Positions 44,133 through 53,002 of a DNA stretch of 64,000 nt are shown here, piece by piece. Source of the DNA: an uncultured Aquimarina sp. (GTDB lineage: Bacteria > Bacteroidota > Bacteroidia > Flavobacteriales > Flavobacteriaceae); assembly GCA_947493035.1 (NCBI GenBank), contig CANLOW010000001.1:62001-126000 (forward strand), given 5' to 3'. Each line of letters opens with the position of its first letter. Positions within the stretch are counted from its first letter, which is position 1. The notes beneath the pieces are model-generated. The model saw only the letters and a program-made list of their open reading frames with translations, was not told where the DNA came from and did no database searches. The position numbers and the translations under genes were made by a program.

Positions 44133-45743
44133 CTATTTTTTATAACCTATCGCGTTTAAATAACGTTGAATTTCATCTTTTACTTTTGGCGCTAATATCA
44201 GCAACCCTATCATATTAGGAAATACAATAGCAAAGAACATTGCATCAGAAAAAGCAATTACCGAATCTAAACTAGAGGATGCTCCAATAACAATAAATAC
44301 TAAAAACAATCCTTTATATATAATGTCTGTAATTTTCCCTTTCCCAAACAAATATTTGAACCCTTGTAATCCATAGTATGACCAAGATAACATTGTCGAG
44401 AACGCGAACAGTATTACTGCGATAGTTAACAAATATGAGAAATTAGGTATTGCCATATCAAAAACCAATGAAGTTAACTCAACTCCTCCAACACTTTCAC
44501 CTGAGCTATTCAATATCACAGAAGACCCATTTAAATTACCATAATCAAAAAGACCTGCTTTAATATTCATTACAATAATTACTAATGCTGACATTGTACA
44601 AATAATCACCGTATCTACAAATGGACCAATCGAAGCAACTATTCCTTCACTTGCAGGGAAACGTGTTTTTACCGCTGCATGTGCTATTGCAGCTGAACCT
44701 GCCCCTGCCTCATTAGAGAATACCGCACGTTGAAATCCAGTTATCATTACCCCTACAAAACCACCTAAAGCTGCATTAGATGTAAAGGCTGCTTGAAATA
44801 TTGATCCAAAAGCTTCTGGCAACAAGCCTATATTCATTACTAAAATAATAAGGCCAGCTCCAACATACATTAGCCCCATAAATGGAACCACTTTTTCTGT
44901 CACTCTACCGATACGTTTAATTCCTCCAATAATTACTATTCCAACTAAAACCATTAGAACAAGTCCTATACCCACTTTAGAATCTAAACCAAATAATTTT
45001 TGAGCTTGGGAAGCTGCTTGATTTGCTTGAAACATATTCCCCGCCCCAAAAGAACTTCCTACAATCATAATAGCACAAAAACCTGCAAGAATCTTTCCAA
45101 GAAGCCCCATGTTTTTTTCGGCAAGCCCCTTTTTCAAATAATACATTGGCCCACCATAAATCTTACCATCTTCACCTACTTCTCGATACTTAACCCCCAA
45201 AGTAGCTTCGACTAACTTAGATGACATCCCTAAGAAACCTGCTAGTATCATCCAAAAGGTGGCCCCTGGACCACCAAGCGCAATTGCAACAGCAACACCA
45301 GCAATGTTCCCTAACCCTACTGTTGCTGATAAAGCTGCGGTTAACGCCTGAAAGTGTGTCACCTCACCTACTACTTTTTCGGCTCGCGGTGATTCTAAAA
45401 TATTATTGCTATTTTCAGTAGAATCTCCCACTATTTCATCTACAACTCTTTCTTCTATATCATCATAATCGCCTTTAGCAGCTTTTATTGCTACTGGAAG
45501 TAAACGAATATTTGCAAACTTGTTGTAAAGTGTAAAGAACAATGCTCCCAAAAGAAGAATCATCAAAACAATTGGCACTTCTTTTCCTCCTATTGGAATT
45601 GAGTAAAAAATAACCTTTCCTATTGATTCTGCTTTAGGTGCTAGAAAAGCTTCTATTTTTTCGTCTATACCTTGAGACTCTTGCCCCACCATTACTGCAT
45701 TTGACATTAACATCAAAGCGAATACACTTATCTTATTACTCAT
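44133..45743 (-). CDS. Alanine/glycine:cation symporter (AGCS family)
   Basis: A 536-residue sodium- or proton-coupled amino-acid importer with about eleven membrane segments. AGCS signatures are VTHFQALTAALSATVGLGNIAGVAVAIALGGPGATFWM, KYREVGEDGKIYGGPMYYLKKGL, GFQRAVFSNEAGAGSAAIAHAAV and STMLSWSYYGLQGFKYLFGKG. An N-terminal hydrophobic segment of about 20 residues could be a signal or extra helix, common in Bacteroidota members. It lies 3 bp from the potassium channel gene and 7 bp from the HhH gene. Confidence 0.94.
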   Translation of the reverse strand: MSNKISVFALMLMSNAVMVGQESQGIDEKIEAFLAPKAESIGKVIFYSIPIGGKEVPIVLMILLLGALFFTLYNKFANIRLLPVAIKAAKGDYDDIEERVVDEIVGDSTENSNNILESPRAEKVVGEVTHFQALTAALSATVGLGNIAGVAVAIALGGPGATFWMILAGFLGMSSKLVEATLGVKYREVGEDGKIYGGPMYYLKKGLAEKNMGLLGKILAGFCAIMIVGSSFGAGNMFQANQAASQAQKLFGLDSKVGIGLVLMVLVGIVIIGGIKRIGRVTEKVVPFMGLMYVGAGLIILVMNIGLLPEAFGSIFQAAFTSNAALGGFVGVMITGFQRAVFSNEAGAGSAAIAHAAVKTRFPASEGIVASIGPFVDTVIICTMSALVIIVMNIKAGLFDYGNLNGSSVILNSSGESVGGVELTSLVFDMAIPNFSYLLTIAVILFAFSTMLSWSYYGLQGFKYLFGKGKITDIIYKGLFLVFIVIGASSSLDSVIAFSDAMFFAIVFPNMIGLLILAPKVKDEIQRYLNAIGYKK

Positions 45744-45746
45744 ATA

Positions 45747-46769
45747 TTATTCAAAACTGGCTGAAATATGATACAGCTCATTTAATTTTTCTATCTGTTC
45801 AGCATTTCCCAATACTATAACTCGCGATCCTAATTCTAACAACTGATCTGCTGGAGGGTTTACTGTATATTTCCCTTCTGGACTTTTATAACCTATAATG
45901 GTACAACCTGTTAAAGCTCTTACGTTTAAATCTAAAATTGACTGATTAGATTTATCCATCGTTAATTTCTCTGAAGGTAACTCTTCTATATTTACGGCTC
46001 CTTTCCCGACAAGAGATAAATTATCTAAGAACTCAACTAAATCAGGAACCACTACTAGGGATGCCATATGATCTCCTCCTATCTTATCAGGCATTATCAC
46101 ATTATCTGCTCCTGCTAAACGCAATTTCCGGTAAGAAGAGGGTTTAGAAGCTCGGCTTATAATTTTTAAATCTTTATTCATTTGTCGAGCTGACAATACT
46201 ATAAACAAATTATCAGCGTCTTCTGGAAGAGCGGTAATTAAATATTTCGCTTTGTAGATTTTAGCTTCCTTTAACACTTCATCGTCAATAGCATTTCCAT
46301 GAATTATAGGAATCTCAGGAGTTATATATTTTTCTACAATTTCTTTGACATGCTCTATAACTACAAATGGCTTTTGATGTGCTTTCATTTTTTGCGCCAC
46401 CTCTTTTCCATTACGACCATAGCCGCAAATAATAACGTGATTCTCTAATGCAGCTATAGTTTTATTCATTTTTTTATTAAAAAGTAGTTTGGGATTACTT
46501 TTAGCTAATATATATTCTGTGATTACAGAAATCGAAAAACCGATTGTAGCTAAACTAGCTAAAATTAGAATAATTGCAAAGACTTTAGCCTCTTCATCCA
46601 AAGGTTGTGTTTCGCCATAACCTACAGTACTTACTGTAATAATGGTCATGTAAATCGCATTTAACCAAGTGTAATTCCCTATAAAATGAAATCCAAAAAC
46701 TCCGGTAAGAAATAGGGTAACCAGTAAAATTAAAGCGAAATAAAATCTTGACTTTAAGTTGGTTAACAT
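45747..46769 (-). CDS. Two-helix potassium channel with RCK (TrkA-N/TrkA-C) domains
   Basis: A 340-residue channel subunit. Two membrane helices (about 8-28 and 62-85) flank a pore loop with the selectivity filter TVGYGE (48-53). A TrkA-N nucleotide-binding domain follows (about 108-230), with HVIICGYGRNGKEVAQKM (GxGxxG) and ALPEDADNLFIVLSAR. The TrkA-C domain is at about 255-335. This is the MthK-like layout in which ligand binding to the RCK ring opens the pore. It is the second gene of a four-gene unit, 2 bp after pspC. Confidence 0.93.
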   Translation of the reverse strand: MLTNLKSRFYFALILLVTLFLTGVFGFHFIGNYTWLNAIYMTIITVSTVGYGETQPLDEEAKVFAIILILASLATIGFSISVITEYILAKSNPKLLFNKKMNKTIAALENHVIICGYGRNGKEVAQKMKAHQKPFVVIEHVKEIVEKYITPEIPIIHGNAIDDEVLKEAKIYKAKYLITALPEDADNLFIVLSARQMNKDLKIISRASKPSSYRKLRLAGADNVIMPDKIGGDHMASLVVVPDLVEFLDNLSLVGKGAVNIEELPSEKLTMDKSNQSILDLNVRALTGCTIIGYKSPEGKYTVNPPADQLLELGSRVIVLGNAEQIEKLNELYHISASFE

Positions 46770-46771
46770 AG

Positions 46772-46990
46772 TTAAATATCAAATACAGAGGTTCGCTTAG
46801 TGTAAATTAAATCTTTAAGCTTTAACCAGAAAGCTAATGTAAGATATATAATAAACCCAGCACCTACTGTAGCACAAGTTGCATAAATAAAAAAGACTCG
46901 TACATTTTTAGTACGCATCCCTAAACGATCGGCAAGTCGTGTACACACATAAAAACCATGCTTCTCTAAAAAATACCTGAGTCTAAACAT
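46772..46990 (-). CDS. PspC-domain small membrane protein
   Basis: A 72-residue protein with the PspC pattern: KHGFYVCTRLADRLGMRTKNVRVFFIYATCATVGAGFIIYLTLAFWLK, one or two membrane segments and a basic tail. PspC proteins take part in envelope stress sensing in Proteobacteria, but no pspA, B or F is present here. It is the first gene of the channel/symporter unit, with a promoter about 160 bp upstream. Confidence 0.85.
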   Translation of the reverse strand: MFRLRYFLEKHGFYVCTRLADRLGMRTKNVRVFFIYATCATVGAGFIIYLTLAFWLKLKDLIYTKRTSVFDI

Positions 46991-47113
46991 TAATTTATCC
47001 TATTTAGTTTACCCTTAGAAAGGGTATCATATATTTTAAATAAACGGTAAGTACTAAGCTGAGTCATACTTAATTTAAAATATAAAGGTAAAAGTTAAAA
47101 GAAGAATAAACAC

Positions 47114-47218
47114 AAAAAGCCACCAAAAAGTATCAATCTTATCAATCCAAATATAAATGTTATTTACATTTCATCAATTTAGTTGATAAATATCCGGAGA
47201 TAATTGATACTTTCTGGC
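47114..47218 (-). terminator. Terminator after the 328-residue secreted-protein gene, with the pspC promoter in its loop
   Basis: On the minus strand GCCAGAAAGTATCAAT (47203-47218) pairs with ATTGATACTTTTTGGTGGC (47119-47137), with a three-base bulge, and GATA/TATC extends the stem. Five T then a G follow (47113-47118). The loop of about 60 bases holds a consensus promoter. The 247-bp gap contains no ORF of note. Confidence 0.55.
47148..47177 (-). promoter_or_regulatory. Promoter of the pspC-channel-symporter-HhH unit
   Basis: Minus-strand TTG (47175-47177), a 19-base spacer and TATATTTG (47148-47155), a full consensus match. The predicted start near 47141 leaves a leader of about 150 bases before pspC. 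Confidence 0.55.
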
Positions 47219-47243
47219 AGCTTTTAGCAACCTGTAACAAATG

Positions 47244-48230
47244 CTAATTACTAACTAACTGTGATTTTGCTCTATTACTGGCATTACTATTTTTCGCATA
47301 TTTATTAAATCTACCATTTATGGTAAACGCGTACATTCTTAAAAAGTTTATATCGCTTATATATATCGAATCATCTTTTTTATTTTTAAAAACCATTTTG
47401 GGGCTTGTCACCTTAGAAGTTGCTAAGAAATTATACTTCATGGCTTCTTCATAACTGATCACCTCTCCTTTTAAAAATTCATTTTTAAAGTCAGATTTCA
47501 GAATACAATACTTACCTACTTTAACAAAATCTCCCTTTAATGATTTTATGGATGTTACTTTTTGATTGATAAAAAGACCTGATTTTTCTGTTTTTATTCC
47601 TTTAGATTTGAAATATTTATACTTTTTAGTATTCTCTAAATCAGCCTCTTTAACAGCTAAAAGATCATCTTTACTTGTATCTTTAATGGGTTCCGAAGAA
47701 GCTAAAGTGTTTAATTTCCAACTTACTCTTTTTAAATGCACCTTAAGATCTAACTTATTCAATTTCAATAATAAAAATTTAGACTTTTTCATTGAATTGA
47801 TATGATCATCAGCATAAATAAGTTCTCCAAAGCCATGCTCTAGCGCCAATACCTGTGCCTCTATCAGATGCTGTTTTTTGCTTTCAAAACTTTTTTCAGA
47901 ACTCTGAAATTTGGTTAGAGAGGATTTTATTTTCTCTAAATCTGCATATTTCTGATAAGCTTTATCATAAACTGATTGTAGTTGCTCTGCTTCTTCTCTC
48001 AGCGTTTCAACTTCTGTCTCTAATTTAATATAAGAAGGATTAATCGTTTTACGATTAGCACCCGCTTTTACAATACTCACATCTTTAAACACTAATGAAT
48101 ATAGTCTAGGCTGTAAGACAGCTTGTTTTAATTTTCGAATAGTATGTATTGGATCTATTTTATAGACATCTTTTTGCGCAAAAGCTATCTGAAATAAAAC
48201 AAGATTAATAATTAACAAATAGTTTTTCAT
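47244..48230 (-). CDS. Secreted coiled-coil protein of unknown function
   Basis: A 328-residue protein with a signal peptide (MKNYLLIINLVLFQIAFAQ). A Leu/Glu/Lys-rich coiled-coil region covers about 68-185 (ETEVETLREEAEQLQSVYDKAYQKYADLEKIK). A more globular C-terminal half (about 205-310) has VTSIKSLKGDFVKVGKYCIL. No family was recognised. It is third in the amt-lipoprotein-this gene unit (33 bp after the lipoprotein) and is closed by the terminator at 47114-47218. Confidence 0.8.
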   Translation of the reverse strand: MKNYLLIINLVLFQIAFAQKDVYKIDPIHTIRKLKQAVLQPRLYSLVFKDVSIVKAGANRKTINPSYIKLETEVETLREEAEQLQSVYDKAYQKYADLEKIKSSLTKFQSSEKSFESKKQHLIEAQVLALEHGFGELIYADDHINSMKKSKFLLLKLNKLDLKVHLKRVSWKLNTLASSEPIKDTSKDDLLAVKEADLENTKKYKYFKSKGIKTEKSGLFINQKVTSIKSLKGDFVKVGKYCILKSDFKNEFLKGEVISYEEAMKYNFLATSKVTSPKMVFKNKKDDSIYISDINFLRMYAFTINGRFNKYAKNSNASNRAKSQLVSN

Positions 48231-48263
48231 GACTTACTTAGGAAACATCAGATACTCTGAATT

Positions 48264-49115
48264 TTACTTATTCACTCCTGAATAATATTCTTTTTTCTTA
48301 ATTCCCGTTTTTTTTAAATATTGGAATGCATCAAGGACATTTCTAATAGCTATTTTTTGCTCTTTAGAAATATCTCTCTTCTTATAGCTATCAGGACCTA
48401 TATACAATGCAACAACTTCGTTACCATTGGCAATTGCCTTTAGCGTATTCACTTCTTTTTCTGTATCAACAGGAATATCAAAAAGCTCCATTTTATAAGC
48501 TTTTTTCCCTTTAGTTTCTGTTTTTTCTACATTACCATTTAGGGTATGATCTAAATTATCGACTGTAAGCATCACATTTTCCATATTGATCCATCCAGTC
48601 CCTACATACCTTGCCTTAAACCTTAATTGAGGACCATAAATACCTTTCTTTATGTAAGCATAAAAACACTCTTTTGTATTGAATTCGGGACTACTCAAAT
48701 CATAATAAAATGTATTTTTCCCCTCTTTCACTACACGCATTTTATTGATAGCCTCAGGCATTCTCTTTAATGCTTCAGCTTCGGCGATCGCTAAATTTTC
48801 TTTTTCGGCTTTAACTAATTCAATATCAAAATTATTTTTTAAATCCCTAAGATCAACCCCATTTAAAGAATCTGGATTATTAATCATTAGATAAGAAAGC
48901 TTGTCTTTCCCCTCCTTTAACTGACCTAAATCTAAGTGTGCTTGAATATGTTTTAATAATTTATCTTCTGGGACACTAGAGTAATCAACTACTTCTTTTT
49001 TTATTTTATTCGATGAATTTTCATTAATCGATGGTGCATTAGTATTCGAATTCCCTCCACATGCTACAAAAAAACCAATGGAGATTGCTAATGGAACTAT
49101 ATTTAAAACTTTCAT
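48264..49115 (-). CDS. Lipoprotein of unknown function
   Basis: A 283-residue lipoprotein; the signal ends FFVACGG (Cys19), followed by a polar Asn/Ser-rich linker. The body alternates helices (KLLKHIQAHLDLGQLKEGKDKL, about 55-75) and beta segments (YAYIKKGIYGPQLRFKARYVGTGWINMENVMLTVDN, about 150-185). The latter suggest a binding domain. No family was recognised. It lies 36 bp after amt and 33 bp before the coiled-coil protein, so the three are probably one transcript. Confidence 0.8.
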   Translation of the reverse strand: MKVLNIVPLAISIGFFVACGGNSNTNAPSINENSSNKIKKEVVDYSSVPEDKLLKHIQAHLDLGQLKEGKDKLSYLMINNPDSLNGVDLRDLKNNFDIELVKAEKENLAIAEAEALKRMPEAINKMRVVKEGKNTFYYDLSSPEFNTKECFYAYIKKGIYGPQLRFKARYVGTGWINMENVMLTVDNLDHTLNGNVEKTETKGKKAYKMELFDIPVDTEKEVNTLKAIANGNEVVALYIGPDSYKKRDISKEQKIAIRNVLDAFQYLKKTGIKKKEYYSGVNK

Positions 49116-49151
49116 AATTAATTGTTTTAGGGATGCTGTATTTTCTTTAAG

Positions 49152-50417
49152 CTATATTGTTTCTATTTCTTCTTCTACACTCTCTTCTTTTACAACTTCT
49201 TCTTTTGATTCTAAAGATGAATTATCGAATTGGATATTGTGTTCAGTATTATCTAACCCACTTAATTCATGACTCAATGGGACTCTGATACCTACCGTGT
49301 ATTTCAAGATCGTTACTAATATCGCTGTCACACCTAGAGACCAAGCTGCTACTGAGAAAGATCCAATTGTCTGAATCTTCAGCTGTTCAAATCCTCCTCC
49401 ATAAACGAGACCTACCTTTTGTGCAAATACACCTACTAGTATAGTTCCTAAAATACCTGAAACCCCATGTACCGCAAAAGACCCTACGGCATCATCTATC
49501 TTGACCTTTTTCTCTATGATTTCTGCAGCTATAGTAGTTGCTATACCACAGATACCTCCAATTACTAGTGCACCTGCAGGCTCAACTACTGAACACCCAG
49601 CAGTAATACCAACTAAGCCAGCTAATGTTCCATTTAATGTCATTGAAATATCCGCTTTCTTATATTTGATCCATGTGATGATCAAAGCAAACATACCTCC
49701 CATAGCAGCAGCTAAATTGGTATTTAAGATTATCAATGAAACTGCACTTGCACTCTCTCCTGTTATTGCCAACGTAGACCCAGCATTAAAGCCAAACCAT
49801 CCCATCCAAAGTATAAACACTCCTAAAACCGCAAACAAATTATTATATCCTGGCATAGCATTTACACTACCATCTTCATTGTATTTTCCATTTCTAGCCC
49901 CAAGAATAGCCGCGTACACTAGAGCCGCAAAACCTCCCATAACATGCACAGCTGTTGAACCCGCAAAATCTATAAAACCCATTTGTGTTAACCAACCGTC
50001 TGTCTGCCATATCCAATGTCCTGATATAGGATAAATAAATGTGGTAAAAGCAAAAGCAAATACAACATAAGTGATGAATTTTGCCCTTTCAGCAATAGCC
50101 CCAGAGATAATTGTAGTTGCTGTTGCGCAAAAAACTGTTTGAAAAAACAGATTATGCATATCTGATGGTTCGATGTAAAAAAGAGATAGTCTTCCTATAA
50201 AACCACTAATAGAATCTCCGTACATTAATGAGTACCCCACAGCCCAAAAGGCTATCGCTCCCACAAATAAATCGACAATATTTTTCATCGCAATATTTGC
50301 CGTATTTTTTTCACTGGTAAAGCCCGCTTCTAACAGAGTAAACCCTGCCTGCATAAAGAAGACTAAAATACCTGAAATGACAACCCACATGAGGTCCATT
50401 ATTGTTGATAAATCCAT
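49152..50417 (-). CDS. amt: Ammonium transporter (Amt/MEP/Rh family)
   Basis: A 421-residue inner-membrane channel for ammonium with eleven helices and an N-out start without a cleaved signal peptide. Conserved segments are FMQAGFTLLEAGFTSEKNTANIAMKN, DFAGSTAVHVMGGFAALVYAAILGAR, TLAGLVGITAGCSVVEPAGALVIG and DDAVGSFAVHGVSGILGTILVGVF. The twin pore histidines lie in AVHVMGG and AVHGVSG. The cytoplasmic tail is Glu-rich. There is no glnK/glnB gene beside it, although that is the usual partner elsewhere. Two envelope proteins follow in the same unit. Confidence 0.95.
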   Translation of the reverse strand: MDLSTIMDLMWVVISGILVFFMQAGFTLLEAGFTSEKNTANIAMKNIVDLFVGAIAFWAVGYSLMYGDSISGFIGRLSLFYIEPSDMHNLFFQTVFCATATTIISGAIAERAKFITYVVFAFAFTTFIYPISGHWIWQTDGWLTQMGFIDFAGSTAVHVMGGFAALVYAAILGARNGKYNEDGSVNAMPGYNNLFAVLGVFILWMGWFGFNAGSTLAITGESASAVSLIILNTNLAAAMGGMFALIITWIKYKKADISMTLNGTLAGLVGITAGCSVVEPAGALVIGGICGIATTIAAEIIEKKVKIDDAVGSFAVHGVSGILGTILVGVFAQKVGLVYGGGFEQLKIQTIGSFSVAAWSLGVTAILVTILKYTVGIRVPLSHELSGLDNTEHNIQFDNSSLESKEEVVKEESVEEEIETI

Positions 50418-50574
50418 AATTTAAAAGCAGTTTTGTTAAGTGTAATTACATATTTGCTACACAAATGTTATATAAGTTAATACATTAACAAATACCCATA
50501 CCTTAATATCTTACGGAAAATCGACGAAATACACATAAGGAAGGCTTAGATGTTATATTAATGTTAAATTTAAG

Positions 50575-51846
50575 CTACAAAGACAATATTTTACAGCCAA
50601 TATTACATTCTAAACATTTCTTATTATCACAATATTTCTTTTTCAAATGGATTATTGCCTGAGAATCAACAGCATTAAATACTTCTTTACCTAAGCTCCT
50701 GAATTTATTAACCACTGTATTCTGCTCAGGCTTTAGATCTTTGAAAAAATTAAGGAATCGTTCTTCTTCAAATTTTCCATAGTGTTTTTGATAGGTAAAC
50801 CTTAATGGAAGAATAGCATTTATAATAACTAGATCTATCATCGAAGCAGATAGTTTTTTAACTCTCTTTGTAGAAGATTTATTAAAAGTATAATGAGTAT
50901 CCCAGAAATCTGTAGCATTACAACTCATTAAATCATATATCTTACTCAATTCGTTTTCTTGAATCAGCTTATTGAACAAATTACTGTTCTTTGCATATAA
51001 GCTTGTTAATTGAGAAATTCTAATAGTTGGAAAATTAGGAGGACGCAACTTAAAGAAATTCATTTTCACCGTTTTCAGTACATCTAGCTGATACTTATAC
51101 CTTGCAAATTGAAATTCTTTTTGAAGTATTTTATAATAAGGATCATCAATTGAGTCTATCAGCATATTCGATTGCCCCATAAATATGGCTTCTAATACAG
51201 TTTCATTATTTGTCTTTTGAAAAATTGTACTAGGAATACTTAATGCTACATTCACAAAGTCATCACCATTGATATTCCCTCCGAAAGACTTTGCTAAAAG
51301 TGCAAAACATACTGCCTCCCAATCATTATTGGTTTCTTTTAATAATTGATGAACTAGCACTGACTTGTATTCTAAACGTTCGATAAACATCCGTTCTAAC
51401 CAATTATTCCAAGTAAAATCGTCGATATTTATCAATAAGGATTCACAAGGTATCCAGCCCTTCTTATTTTTTGAAAGTGTTTTATATTCCTCTAAAAGTT
51501 GGGGTTGCACAAAATGAGATAACTCGACAACTGGGATTACTTGATCGTGCATATTAAAGACTTCCACATCATATTCCCAAACAACATGCAGAATTACACT
51601 TGAATAATTAGGATCATTTTGATGGCTATGAGCATACCAATCACTTGCTTTTACATGAATTTCAATATTACCAGCCCAACGTTGACCTCCAATACTAATT
51701 TGTGCATTCAAAAAATCGGGAGCACCTAAATCGGTATTATGAGTACCTAATTTATGAACCACTAATGATTGTTCATCTGTTGTTTTCAATTCACTTTTCG
51801 AAAAGCGTTGATACTTCCATATAAAATGCAACAAATCTTCTTTCAT
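50575..51846 (-). CDS. DUF2851 family protein
   Basis: A 423-residue soluble protein with the family N-terminus: HFIWKYQRFSKSELKTTD..., GAPDFLNAQISIGGQRWAGNIEIHVKASDWYAHSHQNDPNYSSVILHVVWEYD. The conserved D, E and H/K cluster in this part resembles a nuclease-type active site, but no activity is established. The C-terminus has a cysteine motif C-x4-C-x2-C-x3-C (CDNKKCLECNIGC) that could bind metal. It starts directly after the T-run of a terminator for the upstream gene. Confidence 0.88.
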   Translation of the reverse strand: MKEDLLHFIWKYQRFSKSELKTTDEQSLVVHKLGTHNTDLGAPDFLNAQISIGGQRWAGNIEIHVKASDWYAHSHQNDPNYSSVILHVVWEYDVEVFNMHDQVIPVVELSHFVQPQLLEEYKTLSKNKKGWIPCESLLINIDDFTWNNWLERMFIERLEYKSVLVHQLLKETNNDWEAVCFALLAKSFGGNINGDDFVNVALSIPSTIFQKTNNETVLEAIFMGQSNMLIDSIDDPYYKILQKEFQFARYKYQLDVLKTVKMNFFKLRPPNFPTIRISQLTSLYAKNSNLFNKLIQENELSKIYDLMSCNATDFWDTHYTFNKSSTKRVKKLSASMIDLVIINAILPLRFTYQKHYGKFEEERFLNFFKDLKPEQNTVVNKFRSLGKEVFNAVDSQAIIHLKKKYCDNKKCLECNIGCKILSL

Positions 51847-51883
51847 AAAAAAAGCTATATCTAGATCTCTCTAAATATAGCTT
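51847..51883 (-). terminator. Terminator after the 175-residue protein gene, abutting the DUF2851 start
   Basis: Stem AAGCTATAT/ATATAGCTT (51852-51860 with 51875-51883) over a 14-base loop, followed on the minus strand by TTTTTTT and then directly by the DUF2851 ATG. A near -7 element TATATTTA (51872-51879) lies at the start of the loop. Confidence 0.65.
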
Positions 51884-51922
51884 CCTTTTTTAAGTCTCTA
51901 TAGATGTACCGTTTTTATAACT

Positions 51923-52450
51923 TTAATTTAAACTAAAGCCATAATTTGCATCGAATAAGTCATTATTATTCGTTTCGTCTTCCGACATTTTCCGCAGTTC
52001 CTCACAACCTTTATCAGGGTATCCATCTTCGATCCATTCTCCCCTAACTATATCTTCATTTATAAAAGTGTATGAAGCCATTCCTGAATGTATAGTCTCT
52101 TTAGTATCTAAATACGAAAAACTAAAAACTAAAATATTCGGGGCTACTTGCATTCCAAATCCATAATGAGTATTGCCTGAAACTTCCCATACTGCTTGCC
52201 ATTGACCTTCTACATAATCAATTTCTAAAAGCCCAATGTAACAAGAGTCTTTGACATCTGGGTTTTGCCCCATAATTTTATAAGTTCCCTTAGCTTGATT
52301 AGGCATGACTTTAAATTCGGAGGTGATTTTTGAATGTTTTGCCACAACACGTCGCATCTCTAATTCATTTAAGAAAAGTGCTTTGTAATTTAGCTGAGCT
52401 CTGTCAGATAGCTTTTTGGAATTCACCAACCAATTTCTGATTTCTTTCAT
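51923..52450 (-). CDS. Hypothetical protein
   Basis: A 175-residue soluble protein without signal peptide or membrane segment. A helical head (1-40) is followed by a beta-rich body with KGTYKIMGQNP, GLLEIDYVEGQWQAVWEVSGNTHYGFGMQV and NILVFSFSYLDTKE. This suggests a small beta-sandwich or barrel with a repeated G-W/Y pattern. No family was recognised. It stands alone, with its own terminator, between the ankyrin gene and DUF2851. Confidence 0.75.
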   Translation of the reverse strand: MKEIRNWLVNSKKLSDRAQLNYKALFLNELEMRRVVAKHSKITSEFKVMPNQAKGTYKIMGQNPDVKDSCYIGLLEIDYVEGQWQAVWEVSGNTHYGFGMQVAPNILVFSFSYLDTKETIHSGMASYTFINEDIVRGEWIEDGYPDKGCEELRKMSEDETNNNDLFDANYGFSLN

Positions 52451-52630
52451 AGTTCACTTTATTCCTTCCTTAAATATAAAACAAATATGATGCCTACTTT
52501 AATTTCAAAGTAAAAACACTTTAATATCTACGATACTAAACTTAAATATATTAACTTCATGACAACTTCGCATATACCACCCTTAGGGAGTATAAAACAA
52601 AATAAAGCCAATGAATATTATCATTTTCAT

Positions 52631-52924
52631 TTAAGCCAAATAATTATTTAAAAGCTCAATTATTTCTTGTAACCCTTTACGACTTGCTACTTCTAAAGGT
52701 GTTTCACCTCCCATCACTTCTTTTATCAAAGGGTCTGCACCTTTTTCTAATAGCAATTTAGAAATATCTATGCGATTAAACCTTATGCTCTCTACCAATG
52801 GAGCTGCCATAAATTCAGGATGTTGATAATTGGGATCGATACCACGATTCAAATAATAAGCGGTTAATTCGTAATCCCCCTCTTGTATTGCTTTAAACAT
52901 ACACTTCCAATCTCCTCCAGACAT
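52631..52924 (-). CDS. Small ankyrin-repeat protein
   Basis: A 97-residue protein made of ankyrin units: a degenerate first unit (MFKAIQEGDYELTAYYLNRGIDPN), a middle unit (PLVESIRFNRIDISKLLLEKGADPLI) and a last unit (GGETPLEVASRKGLQEIIELLNNYL). It is probably a cytoplasmic protein-interaction module. No partner gene is obvious: its neighbours are a hypothetical gene and a lipoprotein, each over 75 bp away. Confidence 0.85.
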   Translation of the reverse strand: MSGGDWKCMFKAIQEGDYELTAYYLNRGIDPNYQHPEFMAAPLVESIRFNRIDISKLLLEKGADPLIKEVMGGETPLEVASRKGLQEIIELLNNYLA

Positions 52925-53002
52925 ATCGTTAGCATTTTATGGGTTAAAACATTTGATAATACTCTTACTTTTTAAATATTAGGCATTCTAGGCTAATAAA
53001 AT

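Noticed and set aside
49501-50034. 177-codon open frame on the plus strand within amt
   Set aside because: Antisense to a fully conserved ammonium transporter. Its composition mirrors the complementary codons and there is no start context.
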